Part shown: piece by piece, positions 18,887-29,700 of the stretch
Layout of the letters: every line of letters starts with the position of its first letter
How positions within the stretch are numbered: position 1 is the stretch's first letter
From: Phytophthora colocasiae
Taxonomy: Eukaryota > Oomycota > Peronosporomycetes > Peronosporales > Peronosporaceae
Direction: 5' to 3'
Length of the DNA: 64,000 nucleotides
NCBI GenBank assembly: GCA_018806915.1
Contig: JAGKQI010000031.1
Location: 310,001-374,000, forward strand
The notes under the pieces: generated by a model
Seen by the model: the letters and a program-made list of their open reading frames with translations, nothing else
Told to the model about the DNA's origin: nothing
Databases searched by the model: none
Position numbers and translations under genes: made by a program

Positions 18887-18973
18887 TTGATGGCGAAAAT
18901 CGGCTTTGCGATCTTTCAGCAAAGTCGAAATATATGAAACGGATGCACATGTAGCGTCGTCTACAACGTAGCA

Positions 18974-20845
18974 ATGGAGACACGGTTGAGTCTTCGACGT
19001 CGTTTGCTTCGTATTGATACTTGTCCGTCAGATGTTGCCTCTCCAGTCTCTTCACGACCAACTTCCAGTTTTTCGAACCAGTTGCAAGAGTTGGAAGATG
19101 AAGAAGGAGATGAATTGGATGAAGAAAGTGGAGATGACAATGCAATGGAAGAGGAAACAGACACTCACGGTCGTGTTTTAAGACCAGGAGAGAAATATCC
19201 ACCTTCTTCTGTAGTTAAACTCATTTTCAGTCGTACTGATCCACTAGGAAGAAATCCCACCGTTTCTTTCGACTACCCTCGCTCTCTCGGAATCGTTCGA
19301 GACTACAGTGGATTAACGATTGCAACAGTTGACGCACAACAACTTCAACTACTATACAGGACATCCTGGGAGCGGAACTGTGTGAAAAACGCTTTTTCTG
19401 CAGCCGGTTTCTTCCGGACAAAGAAGAAATGGACGACGTGGCACATGGCGTGGGCGAAACCCGTGCCCAAGACACAGTTCGAGCGCTTCCGAGGTGATCA
19501 CCCACAAGTGTTTAACCATTTCCCAGACCCGTGGGTCATCGGACGTAAGGATCGACTTATGAAGATGCTCACCAACTATCGTCGACGTTTTGGGGCGAGC
19601 TTTGACTTCTTCCCTGAAGGTTTTTCCCTTCCTGATCAACTAGACGCTTTTCGTCGAGCTTTGGAGCGTAACGATGTGTTTATCGCTGGAATCTTCCCTT
19701 CAGTGGATCGAAAGGGAGGACCAGGACCACTCTGGATCTCTAAACCTCCAGCGTCTGCGTGCGGGCGAGGAATCCGAGTTTTAAGTCATCGAGACGCTTG
19801 GAAAGTGTGTGAAAACGCGCGAAAGAGGAAGAACGGGAAGGCGAAAGCTCGAATCGTTCAACAGTACGTAGCAGATCCGCTTCTATTAGACAACTACAAG
19901 TTCGACTTGCGGCTGTACGTCGTTGTCACGAGTCTGGATCCGCTTCGTATTTATCTCTTCCAAGAAGGCATTGCGCGCTTCTGTACAGCTCCATATTCGC
20001 TTAAAAACCCCAAGAATCGCTTCGCTCACCTCACCAACTACGCGATTAACAAAACGAGCGAAGGGTATGTGGAGAATTCTGACGCAGATGCAGGTAGCAA
20101 GTGGAGTTTAGCAGCTTTAATTCGTCAACTCCAGTCGAAACAGCTTCTGGATGATCCTGAGACGCTGATGAGCCAAATCCGAGCCATTATCTGCAAGACT
20201 ATTATCGCTGCTGAAGCGCATTTGACGCCGCTTTTCCACCAATTCGCAGGCCAAAGCTCTTGTTACGAGCTATTCGGCTTTGATCTCTTACTGGATATGA
20301 AATTGCGACCCTGGTTGATTGAAGTGAACGTTTCTCCTTCACTAATGGGCGGATCTCCACTGGATCGACGTGTGAAAGGTTTACTTCTTAGCGATACTCT
20401 CCACTTGGTGGGGCTACAAGTCCCCATTACCAGTATTCCTCGAGAAAATCTTCCTGTTGGTCACCGTTCAGTGTCCGGATCCCTCCCAAGTGTATCAATT
20501 CCTCCACAAGGAGGAGAATTTCGTCGTAGTAAGACCATGAGAGCTACTCCAGTCAATCGCCAGCTCCATGAAGTCGTCCAAGACCCAACAATTGAACAAT
20601 TTAACAGTTCCCACTTGGATCTTTTCACTACCAGCGACTGGGATCTTGTACGAGCGATGGACGATGAAATGGACCGAAGAGGCCACTTTGAGCGGATTTT
20701 TCCAGCGTTTAAACCGGAGGAAACGGCTAGTTACTCGCAATTCTTCACTTGTCAACGATATGCCAATTCCCTCTGTGCGAAATGGCTTCAGACACCTCGA
20801 GCAGCTCGACAACGACTTGTACGGCAACAATCTGCTCGTCACTGA
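18974..20845 (+). CDS. Tubulin tyrosine ligase-like protein (TTLL4/5-type polyglutamylase)
   Basis: 623 aa, single exon, ATG at 18974. A disordered acidic leader (to about 70) precedes a TTL domain (about 75-480). Visible motifs include ISKPPASACGRGIRVL (ATP-grasp loop), KFDLRLYVVVTS near 310, LYLFQ-like IYLFQEGIARF, FAHLTNYAINKTSEGY near 350, and CYELFGFDLLLD..LRPWLIEVN near 430-455 with the metal-binding E..N. These match ATP-dependent ligases that add glutamate chains to tubulin, chiefly on axonemes and basal bodies, relevant to zoospore flagella. The order of conserved blocks is closest to TTLL4/TTLL5-type enzymes; initiase versus elongase cannot be decided. It ends 22 bp from the convergent coiled-coil gene. 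Confidence 0.9.
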   Translation: METRLSLRRRLLRIDTCPSDVASPVSSRPTSSFSNQLQELEDEEGDELDEESGDDNAMEEETDTHGRVLRPGEKYPPSSVVKLIFSRTDPLGRNPTVSFDYPRSLGIVRDYSGLTIATVDAQQLQLLYRTSWERNCVKNAFSAAGFFRTKKKWTTWHMAWAKPVPKTQFERFRGDHPQVFNHFPDPWVIGRKDRLMKMLTNYRRRFGASFDFFPEGFSLPDQLDAFRRALERNDVFIAGIFPSVDRKGGPGPLWISKPPASACGRGIRVLSHRDAWKVCENARKRKNGKAKARIVQQYVADPLLLDNYKFDLRLYVVVTSLDPLRIYLFQEGIARFCTAPYSLKNPKNRFAHLTNYAINKTSEGYVENSDADAGSKWSLAALIRQLQSKQLLDDPETLMSQIRAIICKTIIAAEAHLTPLFHQFAGQSSCYELFGFDLLLDMKLRPWLIEVNVSPSLMGGSPLDRRVKGLLLSDTLHLVGLQVPITSIPRENLPVGHRSVSGSLPSVSIPPQGGEFRRSKTMRATPVNRQLHEVVQDPTIEQFNSSHLDLFTTSDWDLVRAMDDEMDRRGHFERIFPAFKPEETASYSQFFTCQRYANSLCAKWLQTPRAARQRLVRQQSARH

Positions 20846-20867
20846 AAGGTGTACCGGCACAATCAGT

Positions 20868-23264
20868 CTAGAGTTCTTCATTCTCCTCTTCATTCTCTAC
20901 CGGTTCTTCTTCTGATTCTTCTTCACTTTCACTTTCTTCATCTTCTTCTCTATCAGCTTCCACCATCGAAGCAAGTGAAGATCTGCTGGAAATCCCTTCA
21001 ATCGGGGCCAATACGTTAGTTTTCGACCTCTCAGCAGTAAATAAAGCCACTACGGACGGTGTCGCCCCCGGTTCTGGTGGTAAAACTGATAAAGAACTTG
21101 CTTTTCTGCGCGCAGGACTCACTGCACGATGCAACCCGTGCATCACTTCCATCATCCCCACATTTTCAGTCAAAGCCACTGCACTTTCAATAGAAGGTGG
21201 TTGAACTGTCCCGAAAATGGCAGCTAAAGCCGACCCGGACGGTTCTCGAGGTCCCAAGACGATCTTCGAAGCTTCACGCGTTGAAAACATGTTACTCCTT
21301 CGTCCGTCATGGCCCCGATTCATTCGGAGAGCTTCAGGAGGGATTTCCAGTATCTTCGAGCTGTGTTTAACCTTAAGAGTGACTGCAACTTGGGTCATTT
21401 TACGTTGTAACATCTCTAAAAGCACTGGACTTGATGTCTCCGTCCAGTAAAGTGATCCGTTTCTTGCATTGGTTTTTGCTTCCGGTTCGGACTCTCCAAG
21501 GTCGATTTGTAGTGCGTCCAGACATCGCAACATGATTCCTCGCAGTTTTGCGTGCTCTCTATTACGCTGTTCCCTTAGCTCATTGTACCAGCGGATACTG
21601 GCCAACGTTGTCTGGATGCGAGTTTGCATATCTTTCTCCACTTTCTCGTTCGCTTGCATGATTCCACGGACATTTTCCCGGTTGACCTTCTTCTCAGTGT
21701 TCACCGTCGCTAATTCCCTCTCTAGAGCTGCAACTTCATCCGCCAGAGCTAAATTGGCCTTGTACTTGGACAAAAGCTGCTCTTCGGTAGTTGTGAATTG
21801 CTCTTCAAACGCGCTTAAATCGATAAAACCCATCGCGTTCTGTAACACTCGGAACGCTGTGCAATAGTCCAGTACTGGGCTGTTCCTGCTTTTCGAAGCC
21901 TCTTTACTACCCAGAGATGGGATTGACAGCTTATTAGGCTGCAGAATAGCCAAAGAACCGGTAAATCCAACTGTAGCATCACGACGAGCAGAGTTTCGCT
22001 CTTGTACTGCTCCCATAAGCTTCGTCACATCCACAACGACGGCATCTTCAGGCGGTAAATTAAGTCTTTGAGCCTCCAATTCTACCTCTGCTTGACGTTC
22101 AAGCTCACTAAGTTCCTCTGACAACTGATTTCGGACACTTTTGGACGTGTGGATCTTCTCCTCGTACACTTGATTGGCCTGTCCGACGTCCTCAATGTCT
22201 TCTTGAAGCTTCTGTCGTACTTTACGAAGTGATAAAAGCTCTCGACGGACTCGATCCACATCTTTCTTCACCTCTTGCTGTTGTGTCACGAGCTTCATAA
22301 ACTCTTCTTCAGCTTTAGATAGCCGATGCTGCATGATGGAGGAACAGTGAGCGACAGCTACGTCGTTCTCACGCACAGCATTGACTCCACGCAATTTTCG
22401 CCGTAAGTGACCGATTTCACCGTCTAAATAGGTTTTACGATTCTCCAGTTCTTGCAATTGCTCCTTCATCGTCCGGATTTGAGTCATAAATGCTGCGTCA
22501 CTCTCTAGTAAATGCTCCACTGTGCCTTTCACTGTATGAGGGGTAGACATCACCACCGATCTCTTTGAGACCGTCGTTTTAACCTTCGTTTCGGTTGTTC
22601 CAGACGTTAGAACTGGTGGAACTGCACTGTGACTTCGAGGACGAACCTCCTCCGCTTGAGTCGTCCGTGCTACGTCGGACGAAGCTCGAGGTTTGCTAAA
22701 ACTGGAGGAACTTGCTTCCAGTAACGCACTGCATTTCGCAGAGCCAAACAGAGCCAACCGGTTCGCTGCTGCCGATTTCAACACAGGCTTCGACGTCGTT
22801 AGTACCGTATTGGAGCTGAAACTTCGACTTAAACTCTTCAACGTCGCTGCATTCGCCCTCTTCGCAGCGTTAATATCGTCGCATCTTTCAACATCCAGCA
22901 AATCTGCAGTAGAACTGGTAATTCGTCGCTCTAAAATCCCTTCAGAAGCAGAATGTTGTCGCCACGGCATCGTTTGAGACTCCGGTAGTTGCAACGGACC
23001 GGAGGTTGAGCGAGGAGGGAGTCTTTTTCGACGGTGAATGGTTTTCTCAGCAATATGAACCACGTATTGATTGGGGTTATCTGGTGTGGCCTCCACTCGT
23101 TCAATCACTCCAGTCTGTTGCATTAACTCGAGCGAATGGCGATTTCCGAGAAGGAATTCCCGTCGTTTCCCGAGATTCGAGTCCAGCAGCGCGTTGTACT
23201 CTGGAATGCCATCGCCCGGGAGGAATCGAGTGGAAAATGCACGCGATTTCTGCTGAGTATCCAT
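20868..23264 (-). CDS. Large coiled-coil protein, function unknown
   Basis: From the ATG at 23264 (MDTQQKSRAFSTRFLPGDGI), 798 aa, no introns seen. Residues 1-75 form a compact, possibly folded region (PEYNALLDSNLGKRREFLLGN). Residues about 250-420 and 480-570 are heptad-rich coiled coils (QIRTMKEQLQELENRKTYLD, LSEELSELERQAEVELEAQR). The C-terminus is a run of Glu/Ser. There are no catalytic motifs. It lies tail-to-tail with the TTLL gene and upstream of the PAC1-like gene on the same strand. Neighbourhood with a polyglutamylase makes a flagellar or cytoskeletal role conceivable, but that is only context. I do not recognise the family. Confidence 0.8.
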   Translation of the reverse strand: MDTQQKSRAFSTRFLPGDGIPEYNALLDSNLGKRREFLLGNRHSLELMQQTGVIERVEATPDNPNQYVVHIAEKTIHRRKRLPPRSTSGPLQLPESQTMPWRQHSASEGILERRITSSTADLLDVERCDDINAAKRANAATLKSLSRSFSSNTVLTTSKPVLKSAAANRLALFGSAKCSALLEASSSSFSKPRASSDVARTTQAEEVRPRSHSAVPPVLTSGTTETKVKTTVSKRSVVMSTPHTVKGTVEHLLESDAAFMTQIRTMKEQLQELENRKTYLDGEIGHLRRKLRGVNAVRENDVAVAHCSSIMQHRLSKAEEEFMKLVTQQQEVKKDVDRVRRELLSLRKVRQKLQEDIEDVGQANQVYEEKIHTSKSVRNQLSEELSELERQAEVELEAQRLNLPPEDAVVVDVTKLMGAVQERNSARRDATVGFTGSLAILQPNKLSIPSLGSKEASKSRNSPVLDYCTAFRVLQNAMGFIDLSAFEEQFTTTEEQLLSKYKANLALADEVAALERELATVNTEKKVNRENVRGIMQANEKVEKDMQTRIQTTLASIRWYNELREQRNREHAKLRGIMLRCLDALQIDLGESEPEAKTNARNGSLYWTETSSPVLLEMLQRKMTQVAVTLKVKHSSKILEIPPEALRMNRGHDGRRSNMFSTREASKIVLGPREPSGSALAAIFGTVQPPSIESAVALTENVGMMEVMHGLHRAVSPARRKASSLSVLPPEPGATPSVVALFTAERSKTNVLAPIEGISSRSSLASMVEADREEDEESESEEESEEEPVENEEENEEL

Positions 23265-23389
23265 TGAGTCCAGCAAACGTCGACCTCAGCCATGCCAAAC
23301 TGCAGGGGAACTCGACGTTTTTAGGCTGAAACATCGATCTGTACCGGAAATACACGAGAAATTGCTCGAAATACACCTCTATTTCGTAC

Positions 23390-24399
23390 TTACGTGTACA
23401 GCACGTTGAGCGAGCTGTCTCCGTGCTTCGTCTCTTTCGGTTGGAAGAACATTGGACGCTCAAGCGCTTCGAGAACAGAAGCTGACAGGGGCAGGAAGCT
23501 GCGCATCACATCGACAGAAGTCGTTGATGCGTCTCGTAGACTCACAAACACACGCACAGAGCGTCGACGCAGTTCACCCTGCAAAGAATCAATAGAATCA
23601 GTATTTAACATCACCAGTAGCATAAAAAACTAGCTCTCAGACGTACGTGAGTCAGCAGGGCTGCCGGGATGCCTGTCAAAAACTGAGGGACTTCAAGAGG
23701 CCGCACAGGAGTCTCCGCTTTCACTTGTTCCGAGACACTGGAGGAAGCCAACAGTCTTAGTCTCGCTCCAACTTCAGCGTATTCATCCGCATAGATGGTC
23801 GACAGTTGCGAGTCCAGACACACGACGTCTTGAGCATTGATATGCTGCGTCAACTTGTTCAACCAGCTCCAGGCAGCTCCAACTGGGATTTCCGACCCAA
23901 CCATCAATGCCAGAGTGTTACCCTCTTCAGAGACGTTGATCCCCTTCTTGGAAAGGATAATTGCAGTGGCTGGAGCGTCCTCCGATAACTTGCAGGGCAG
24001 CTACAGACACATGTCGAAAATGTCATAAATATTGATTTTTTTTGTCAAAAATGGTACTGCAGCGTACAATGCTCTGGTCGCTGGTCACAAGCGTCCCCAC
24101 ACGAGTCCAAGTAGTAGTGAGCTGCTGCACGAACTGTTGCGCGGCCCCAGGCGTGGCAACGATCAGAGTATCGATTTTGACAGGCTCATTCACGCTGGAT
24201 CCCAATTTTTGACGCACTGTGCGACTCCAGCGGAAGAAAGCTTTGCTAGGGGCGACGTCAGGAGATTCAGAGAGGGAGACGTCACAGGCGCGGGAGCTAC
24301 AGATAGGAGGAAGGTTGGTAGAAGCTTTACAGAGCGACAAAGGGAGGAGAGAACGCACCTGAACGAGCCTTCTTCGGCGAAGCGGAGAGCGAGTGACAT
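23390..24399 (-). CDS. PSMG1: PAC1/PSMG1-like proteasome assembly chaperone (four exons)
   Basis: Joining (in gene order) 24399-24359, 24296-24068, 24000-23647 and 23578-23390 (introns of 62, 67 and 68 bp, GT-AG) yields a continuous 270-aa protein with no stop. A cytosolic alpha/beta layout with the segment VPQFLTGIPAALLTH near 200, a following VRVFVSLRDAS strand and the C-terminus SLNVLYT resemble PSMG1/PAC1. That protein pairs with PAC2 to assemble the 20S proteasome alpha ring, and its C-terminal hydrophobic-Tyr tail docks into alpha subunits. The N-terminal half is poorly conserved and I place it only by splicing continuity. The first 13 codons (MSLALRFAEEGSF) come from a small exon. Confidence 0.65.
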
Positions 24400-26071
24400 G
24401 GGCAAGTTTTTTAATGTCAAAATTGAAGGGTACTTCCTGTCAAAATGTTTTGGACAGCTGCGATTTTGGTCCAATCAGAGTCGACCTCGTCTCTGATAGG
24501 CGAACTGGTTTACACAGCCGGGACAGGAATTTTAGTCTTGTTGTCTTGAAATTTGTAAGTGGTCATATTGTGATTTAGTCTAGAAAGGTAGTTTTCATAG
24601 CCGGGTCATTGACACAAAACGACGACGCGTCACGACCAGATCACGCAGTGGGCTCTGGCTGCGAGCACCACACGAGACTGGGAAAATATCGAAGGCAATG
24701 CACTAGCATTCTTGACAAATACATGCGTCAGACGATATATCCGTCAAGTATCGCTCCGAGAAACGTTAGATCTGGTTATCCTGGCTCGAGCTCTACTAGC
24801 AGCATGCGCATAAACTTCTGTCAACGACGTTGTGGCGCGGTATTGCACAGATCATCCCAACGCGCCGGGTGTATGTGGACGGCGTCCTCTGGACACTACT
24901 GCTGGCACGAGAATGACCTTGTTGAGACCCAGTTGTGTCGCCATCGCGGTTGATGTTGAAATGGCGGTATTGCTGGATCGATCCAAGTCTGGGAATTGCA
25001 ACTCAAACATGTATTGTATTGATTTCATGTTACTCACTTCCAGTTAAAGCCTGCCGGTGAGCTTGTTCAATGCGGAAGACTTCGTCCAGCTTGTGGTTGT
25101 AGATTCTTTGATGCTGAATGCGCATCAGAGCTTTGCGGGCTTCGATCGCTCGACTTCGACGAATATCCCCTCCCGAACAGCATCAACGGAACGCCTCCGT
25201 CCTCGTTCCAGTGTCTCGAAAAGGTCGAAAAGGCCGTCACTCTGCTCGTCCGTCCGAACGAACTTATGCCTCTCCCGTAAACATGTTCGTGTTCCCCGGT
25301 TAAATGAACGTCGATCTCGAATGCAACCGCAAGCGGACTTCTTCACGATCCAGGAAGTTGCGGAGGCCATGTTCCATTTGATGCAGGCTTCTTGGAGGGA
25401 TGCCAGTGATGACCATCTCGAAGACAGGTTCCAAGCGTTCCGGAAATCCTGTGGCTCGGCAGTGACCTACGAACGCGTTGAACCTTACTCGGGTCGTATC
25501 CTCAGTGTACCCGAACTTGCTCGCGTACTTGTTGGTATACCTGCATAGTCGTTAGTGTAGAACCTAAATCACCACAAAAATGCGTACCTGGGTAGTTGGC
25601 GTTGTTTTATGTTGAAGTGAGCTCCAGTTGGTGTCAACTCCATAGCACCGTTGTTCATCCGTGTCAACGGGGCTACCCGAAGCAGATTCGATCTGTTCAG
25701 CTCTGGATGTTGTCCATTTAGAGGAGCACGCGGGCGCATAAGAGCGATGTGCCTATGCAACCAGCGGCGATCGTCAAGGTCGAGCTGAATTGCTGGGTTG
25801 TTGTCCGGGTTGTTGTCCATTTTTGATTGTGTTGGTCTTGGATTCAACAGATTTCCTCTTGCAATCTTGGGTTCCTCATCAGAGCCGGAACTGGGGCATA
25901 CAGAGGCAACTCGTTGCCTCTGTACATGCCCCTGTGTTGCGGCAACTAGCAGTGAGTGCAATTGCCGGTGCAGGTTGCAACCTCGGTCGGATCTACAGTT
26001 AACGAATAAATACAACGTACTCTGACGGAGGACTCTTTTCATTAAAGACTAACGTTTCCATTGTACATGTA
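24400..26071. other. Unassigned region with fragmentary open frames
   Basis: Three forward frames and one reverse frame are partly open at 24600-25550. The most protein-like is 25057-25548 (no ATG at its start; segment FFTIQEVAEAMFHLMQASW, then a charged helical stretch and a stop). A second frame at about 25030-25270 is Cys-rich. On the minus strand 25569-25820 reads MDNNPDNNPAIQLDLDDR and onward. None matches a family I recognise. Alternating open frames suggest a pseudogene with frameshifts, or transposon debris. A hairpin is listed separately. Confidence 0.35.
25893..25932. repeat. Long near-perfect inverted repeat (hairpin)
   Basis: Arms of 18 and 20 nt (GGGGCATACAGAGGCAAC against the complement of GTTGCCTCTGTACATGCCCC) separated by TC. 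The only difference is two bases absent from the left arm. It could be a transposon tip or head-to-head TIR junction. Confidence 0.7.
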
Positions 26072-26669
26072 GTTCATTCCACCGAGCCTCCTGCGCGCAT
26101 TCCTCTTCAGCACACATACCGCTTTCGTCTAGAGATTTCTGAAGCGTACCTTAATCGCCCTCAGTGGTTCTCTGCGCGCGTGTTCGCAACTTCTCGAGGG
26201 CTCAAGCACAGCACTGTCAGGTCATGGTCGAATCGTTATGCTAGAATGGATAGAAACATATTTTCAACGTAACGTGTGTGGCTATTCTGTGCTACTACTG
26301 GACACGCTGAAGACCCGCAAAATGAAGAGTGTACAGGATTTTCTTGGGGACATCGGTACAAGCGTTCATTTTGTCCCTCCAGGATGCACAGGGGTTGCGC
26401 AGCCGCTCGACGTTGGCGTGATGTCGCCACTCAAGACACACAGACGCATGAACTGCGCGCAAGCTGCGGTGTTGTACGGGTTGCCAGTAAATTCAGTACA
26501 GCGCCGACGATATATGTTTGATCAAGTGCTGTTGGCGCTTCAGGCGATTTCCGCTGAAACGGTGAGGCATGCCTTTGATCGTGCAGGTCCGTACTTTGGG
26601 TTCACAACCAGCGGGGACGTTCAAGGAATGCACGAGGACCTTAGCCGGCTTAATGATGTGGATAATTAA
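26072..26669 (+). pseudogene. Internally deleted pogo/Tigger-like transposase relic
   Basis: In one frame (26072-26265) the sequence reads WFSARVFATSRGLKHSTVRS, like the CENP-B/psq helix-turn-helix of pogo transposases. In another frame from about 26238 it reads YSVLLLDTLKTRKM, VHFVPPGCTGVAQPLDVGVM and onward to a stop at 26669, the C-terminal part of a DDE_1 superfamily catalytic domain (the LLLD Asp and QPLD Asp are visible). The first catalytic block that should lie between these is missing, so the copy is a deletion derivative. No TIRs were identified. Confidence 0.55.
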
Positions 26670-26742
26670 ATTCTACTTGTGTCCAAGATATCATTAAATT
26701 TCTGGAGCAAATAACTGTACACAGAGTTAGTCTGTAAATTGG

Positions 26743-29700
26743 TTAACCCCTCGAGTACGGATGCTGCATAATGCAGCATAGCCTATCCACTTAAACTGAA
26801 TATATTCAGTTTAAGCAAATTTAGACTTAAAGTTTGTATTGGCGTCCTTTCCCCCGCCACAGTGGCATACAAACACCAAGTCAAGCACTTGTTTAGTTTC
26901 TGTACCTCTGTTGAAGTGTGCATCGACCAGGGTTTTTAGAATTTTGAAATATAAATTCTCAACGAGTTCTGCGAAACTGCAACTGATTTGCATTATGTTT
27001 TAGAGACACCGCGAGACGTGTGGTCCAACGGGCCCAACGTGTGGCTGGCAAGCTGCCGCTTTCACAAAAACTCCCTCATTCGAGAATTTACGCGGCCAGA
27101 GATCAAGTGGGGTATAGAGAGTATGGTAGTGCTGGACAGCGAGGTGACCGGGAAAGACCTCTCCTTCAAGTCCGTCTGGAAAGAGCTCAAGGAGAAAGGG
27201 TGGACGCGTAAGCCGCCATCACGCCGCAGCCTAGACGATCGCTACTTCTACATCCGTCCTGGCCGCAAAATAACGGGGACGGAAGGAGTTGACTACGTCC
27301 GCGGTGAGAGGGTTGTGTTGGAGTATTACGCTCTAGGTATGTTAAAATCAAAGCGGTTTATACATATTTTCTAACCTATCGTGGTATTGGTACCAGTGCT
27401 GCGCAAGGAAGCTGGTGTTCCTCTCCACGGTCAAATAGCGCCTGCAGCTCCTTCAGCAGAACATGGTGACGCAGCAGCTCCTACCGTTACGCCTCCAGTT
27501 CAAGCGGCATTTTCTCCCGTGACTACGAACCAGTCACAAGCGGCAACAGACGCGACGCCACCTGTCACGACACCGCCACGTCGGGCACAGGGAAAGCGAC
27601 GTACCCGTCGTTCCTTGATCCAAAGTCCTGTTGCGAGCACACCACGGTCTCTGGTGGCGACATCACCTCATGTCCAAGACGTGGATACGGGGTGGGAATT
27701 CGACGATTCGGCTTCCATGGACACCGTCATACCTCCAAACGATAGTGCGGCATCTGCAAGCGAATTCGAGAATGGTAAGCTGTATAATAAGCTGCATGTA
27801 ATACTGAATTGTATGCTGTCTGCTATGCTGAATGCAATGCTGCATGTTGGACTGAAATTTATACTGACTATTGTGTTGCATGTGATGTGGTGTCATGACA
27901 GACGATTCCGATGAAGATGGTGATCAAACCATCTCATTTGGGAGTGAGCTCCTGGCAGACAGCAGCGACGTGCTGAATGCAGTTCTTGACGGAGATGTCG
28001 GGTCACAATTTGGGGCAATGGAATCGGGCGATGAAGCAGAGAAGGATGAAATTGAAATTGGAGAATACGGCTCGGATGAAGGCCCAGAAGCATTCTGTGT
28101 TCCGGACGATGTGTCCGATGATCTTGAAGCAACAGAACAGCAGATTGCAGATGAAATGTTTTTCGCTAAGGATTTCCTGTCCAAATTTGGTGGAGAAGAC
28201 GAGGTGTTGGCTGGAAACCTGAAGGATACCGTGTTGCGCGAGATGGGTACGGTTGGTTGGGAAGATATTGTCCAGCCCGACATCCACGAATATCTTATGA
28301 GCCCATATGAGCCGGTTAATGACACTAGAAGCTACCCGGGGTTGAGACAAGGTTACTCAGGTCCAAGTGCGGAAGTGTTGCGTCGAGGAGACTCGCCGGT
28401 TGCGCTATTTTTTTACTTCATGCCGGTAGTTCTGTGGCAGCATATTGCTGCCTGCTCAAATGAATATCACCGTGAGAAGTTGCCATTGCGAGTGGATGCC
28501 GCCTTCAGACGGTATCGAGCTAAACGAAGATTCAATGACAAGCTTCCCAAAAGACAAGACAGGATATTGAACACGAACTGGAAGGAATGAAGCCTATATT
28601 GCCTCATGAACTCGGGCGGTTTATTGGCCTATTGATCGCTCGAGCTATAGCTCCCAACCGCGAAAAATTGACAAACCACTGGAAGACTACTGATGAAGGA
28701 GCGATTTCTCGAGGCTGCTTCGGATCGGTGCTAGCGCGTGACCGCTTTCTGGAAATTTCGCGCAATCTGCACTTCAATTCGAACGCAGACCCCAGATCAC
28801 ATACCGACAGAGCCTGGAAAATCAGAAAAGTGGTAGAAGTTCTCCAACGGACGTTCGTACGAGGCTATGTCGCTCCTGCTCACTTGGCTTTTGATGAGGC
28901 TATTCTGCCAAGTCGATCATCGTTCAACAAGATGCGTGTGTACCTAAAAGACAAGCCCCACAAGTGGGGCACAAAGCTCTTTATGCTTTGTAGTGCAGTC
29001 ACTGCGTACTGCATCCGGTAAGTTTTTTTTTGCAAGTTTCTTTTCACTACAGTGCATTATGCAGCTTTCGATCACTGACTGAAGAATTTTAAACTGAATA
29101 CGAGGTTTGAGGTCTACTGTGGAAAGAAGGAGCACTCAAGCGATGCGCACATCATTGAAATGAAGTCTGGGCCGGCAGCAGTGATTCTAAACCTACTGGA
29201 GGTTTTTGGTCGCGAGTCGAAGATAGAAGGCATGCGGCTTGTCGTAATAGGCCGATTGAATACATCCGTTGCGCTAGCTATACAGTTGCTGGTCATGGGT
29301 TTTTACTGCGTTGGGACTATCATGACAAACCGGCTAGGCTACAGCAAGTCTGTGATCGAGAAGAAGAAAACTCGTCCTGCAGAGATTGCACGCGGATCCT
29401 TCAAAGTGTCTAAGTCGAAGCACGTCCCCAGTATGGCGGCAATTAGCTGGTGGGACTCACGTCCCGTTCACTTCCTGTGCACTGGTGGAAGTCTTGAAAT
29501 GGACCGCGTTGTTCGGCAGGATGGTGCAACCCAGGTGGAAGTGGCGTGCCCCCGTGTCGTGAAGGATTACCACGCCTTCATGGGAGGCGTGGACGTCCAC
29601 GACCAGCTGCGACTACAGCGCTACTCGCTCCAGCGAGCCCTCCGATTCAAAAAATACTACAAGTCGCTTGTGCTCGGGCTAATTGATGTGGCCATTGTGA

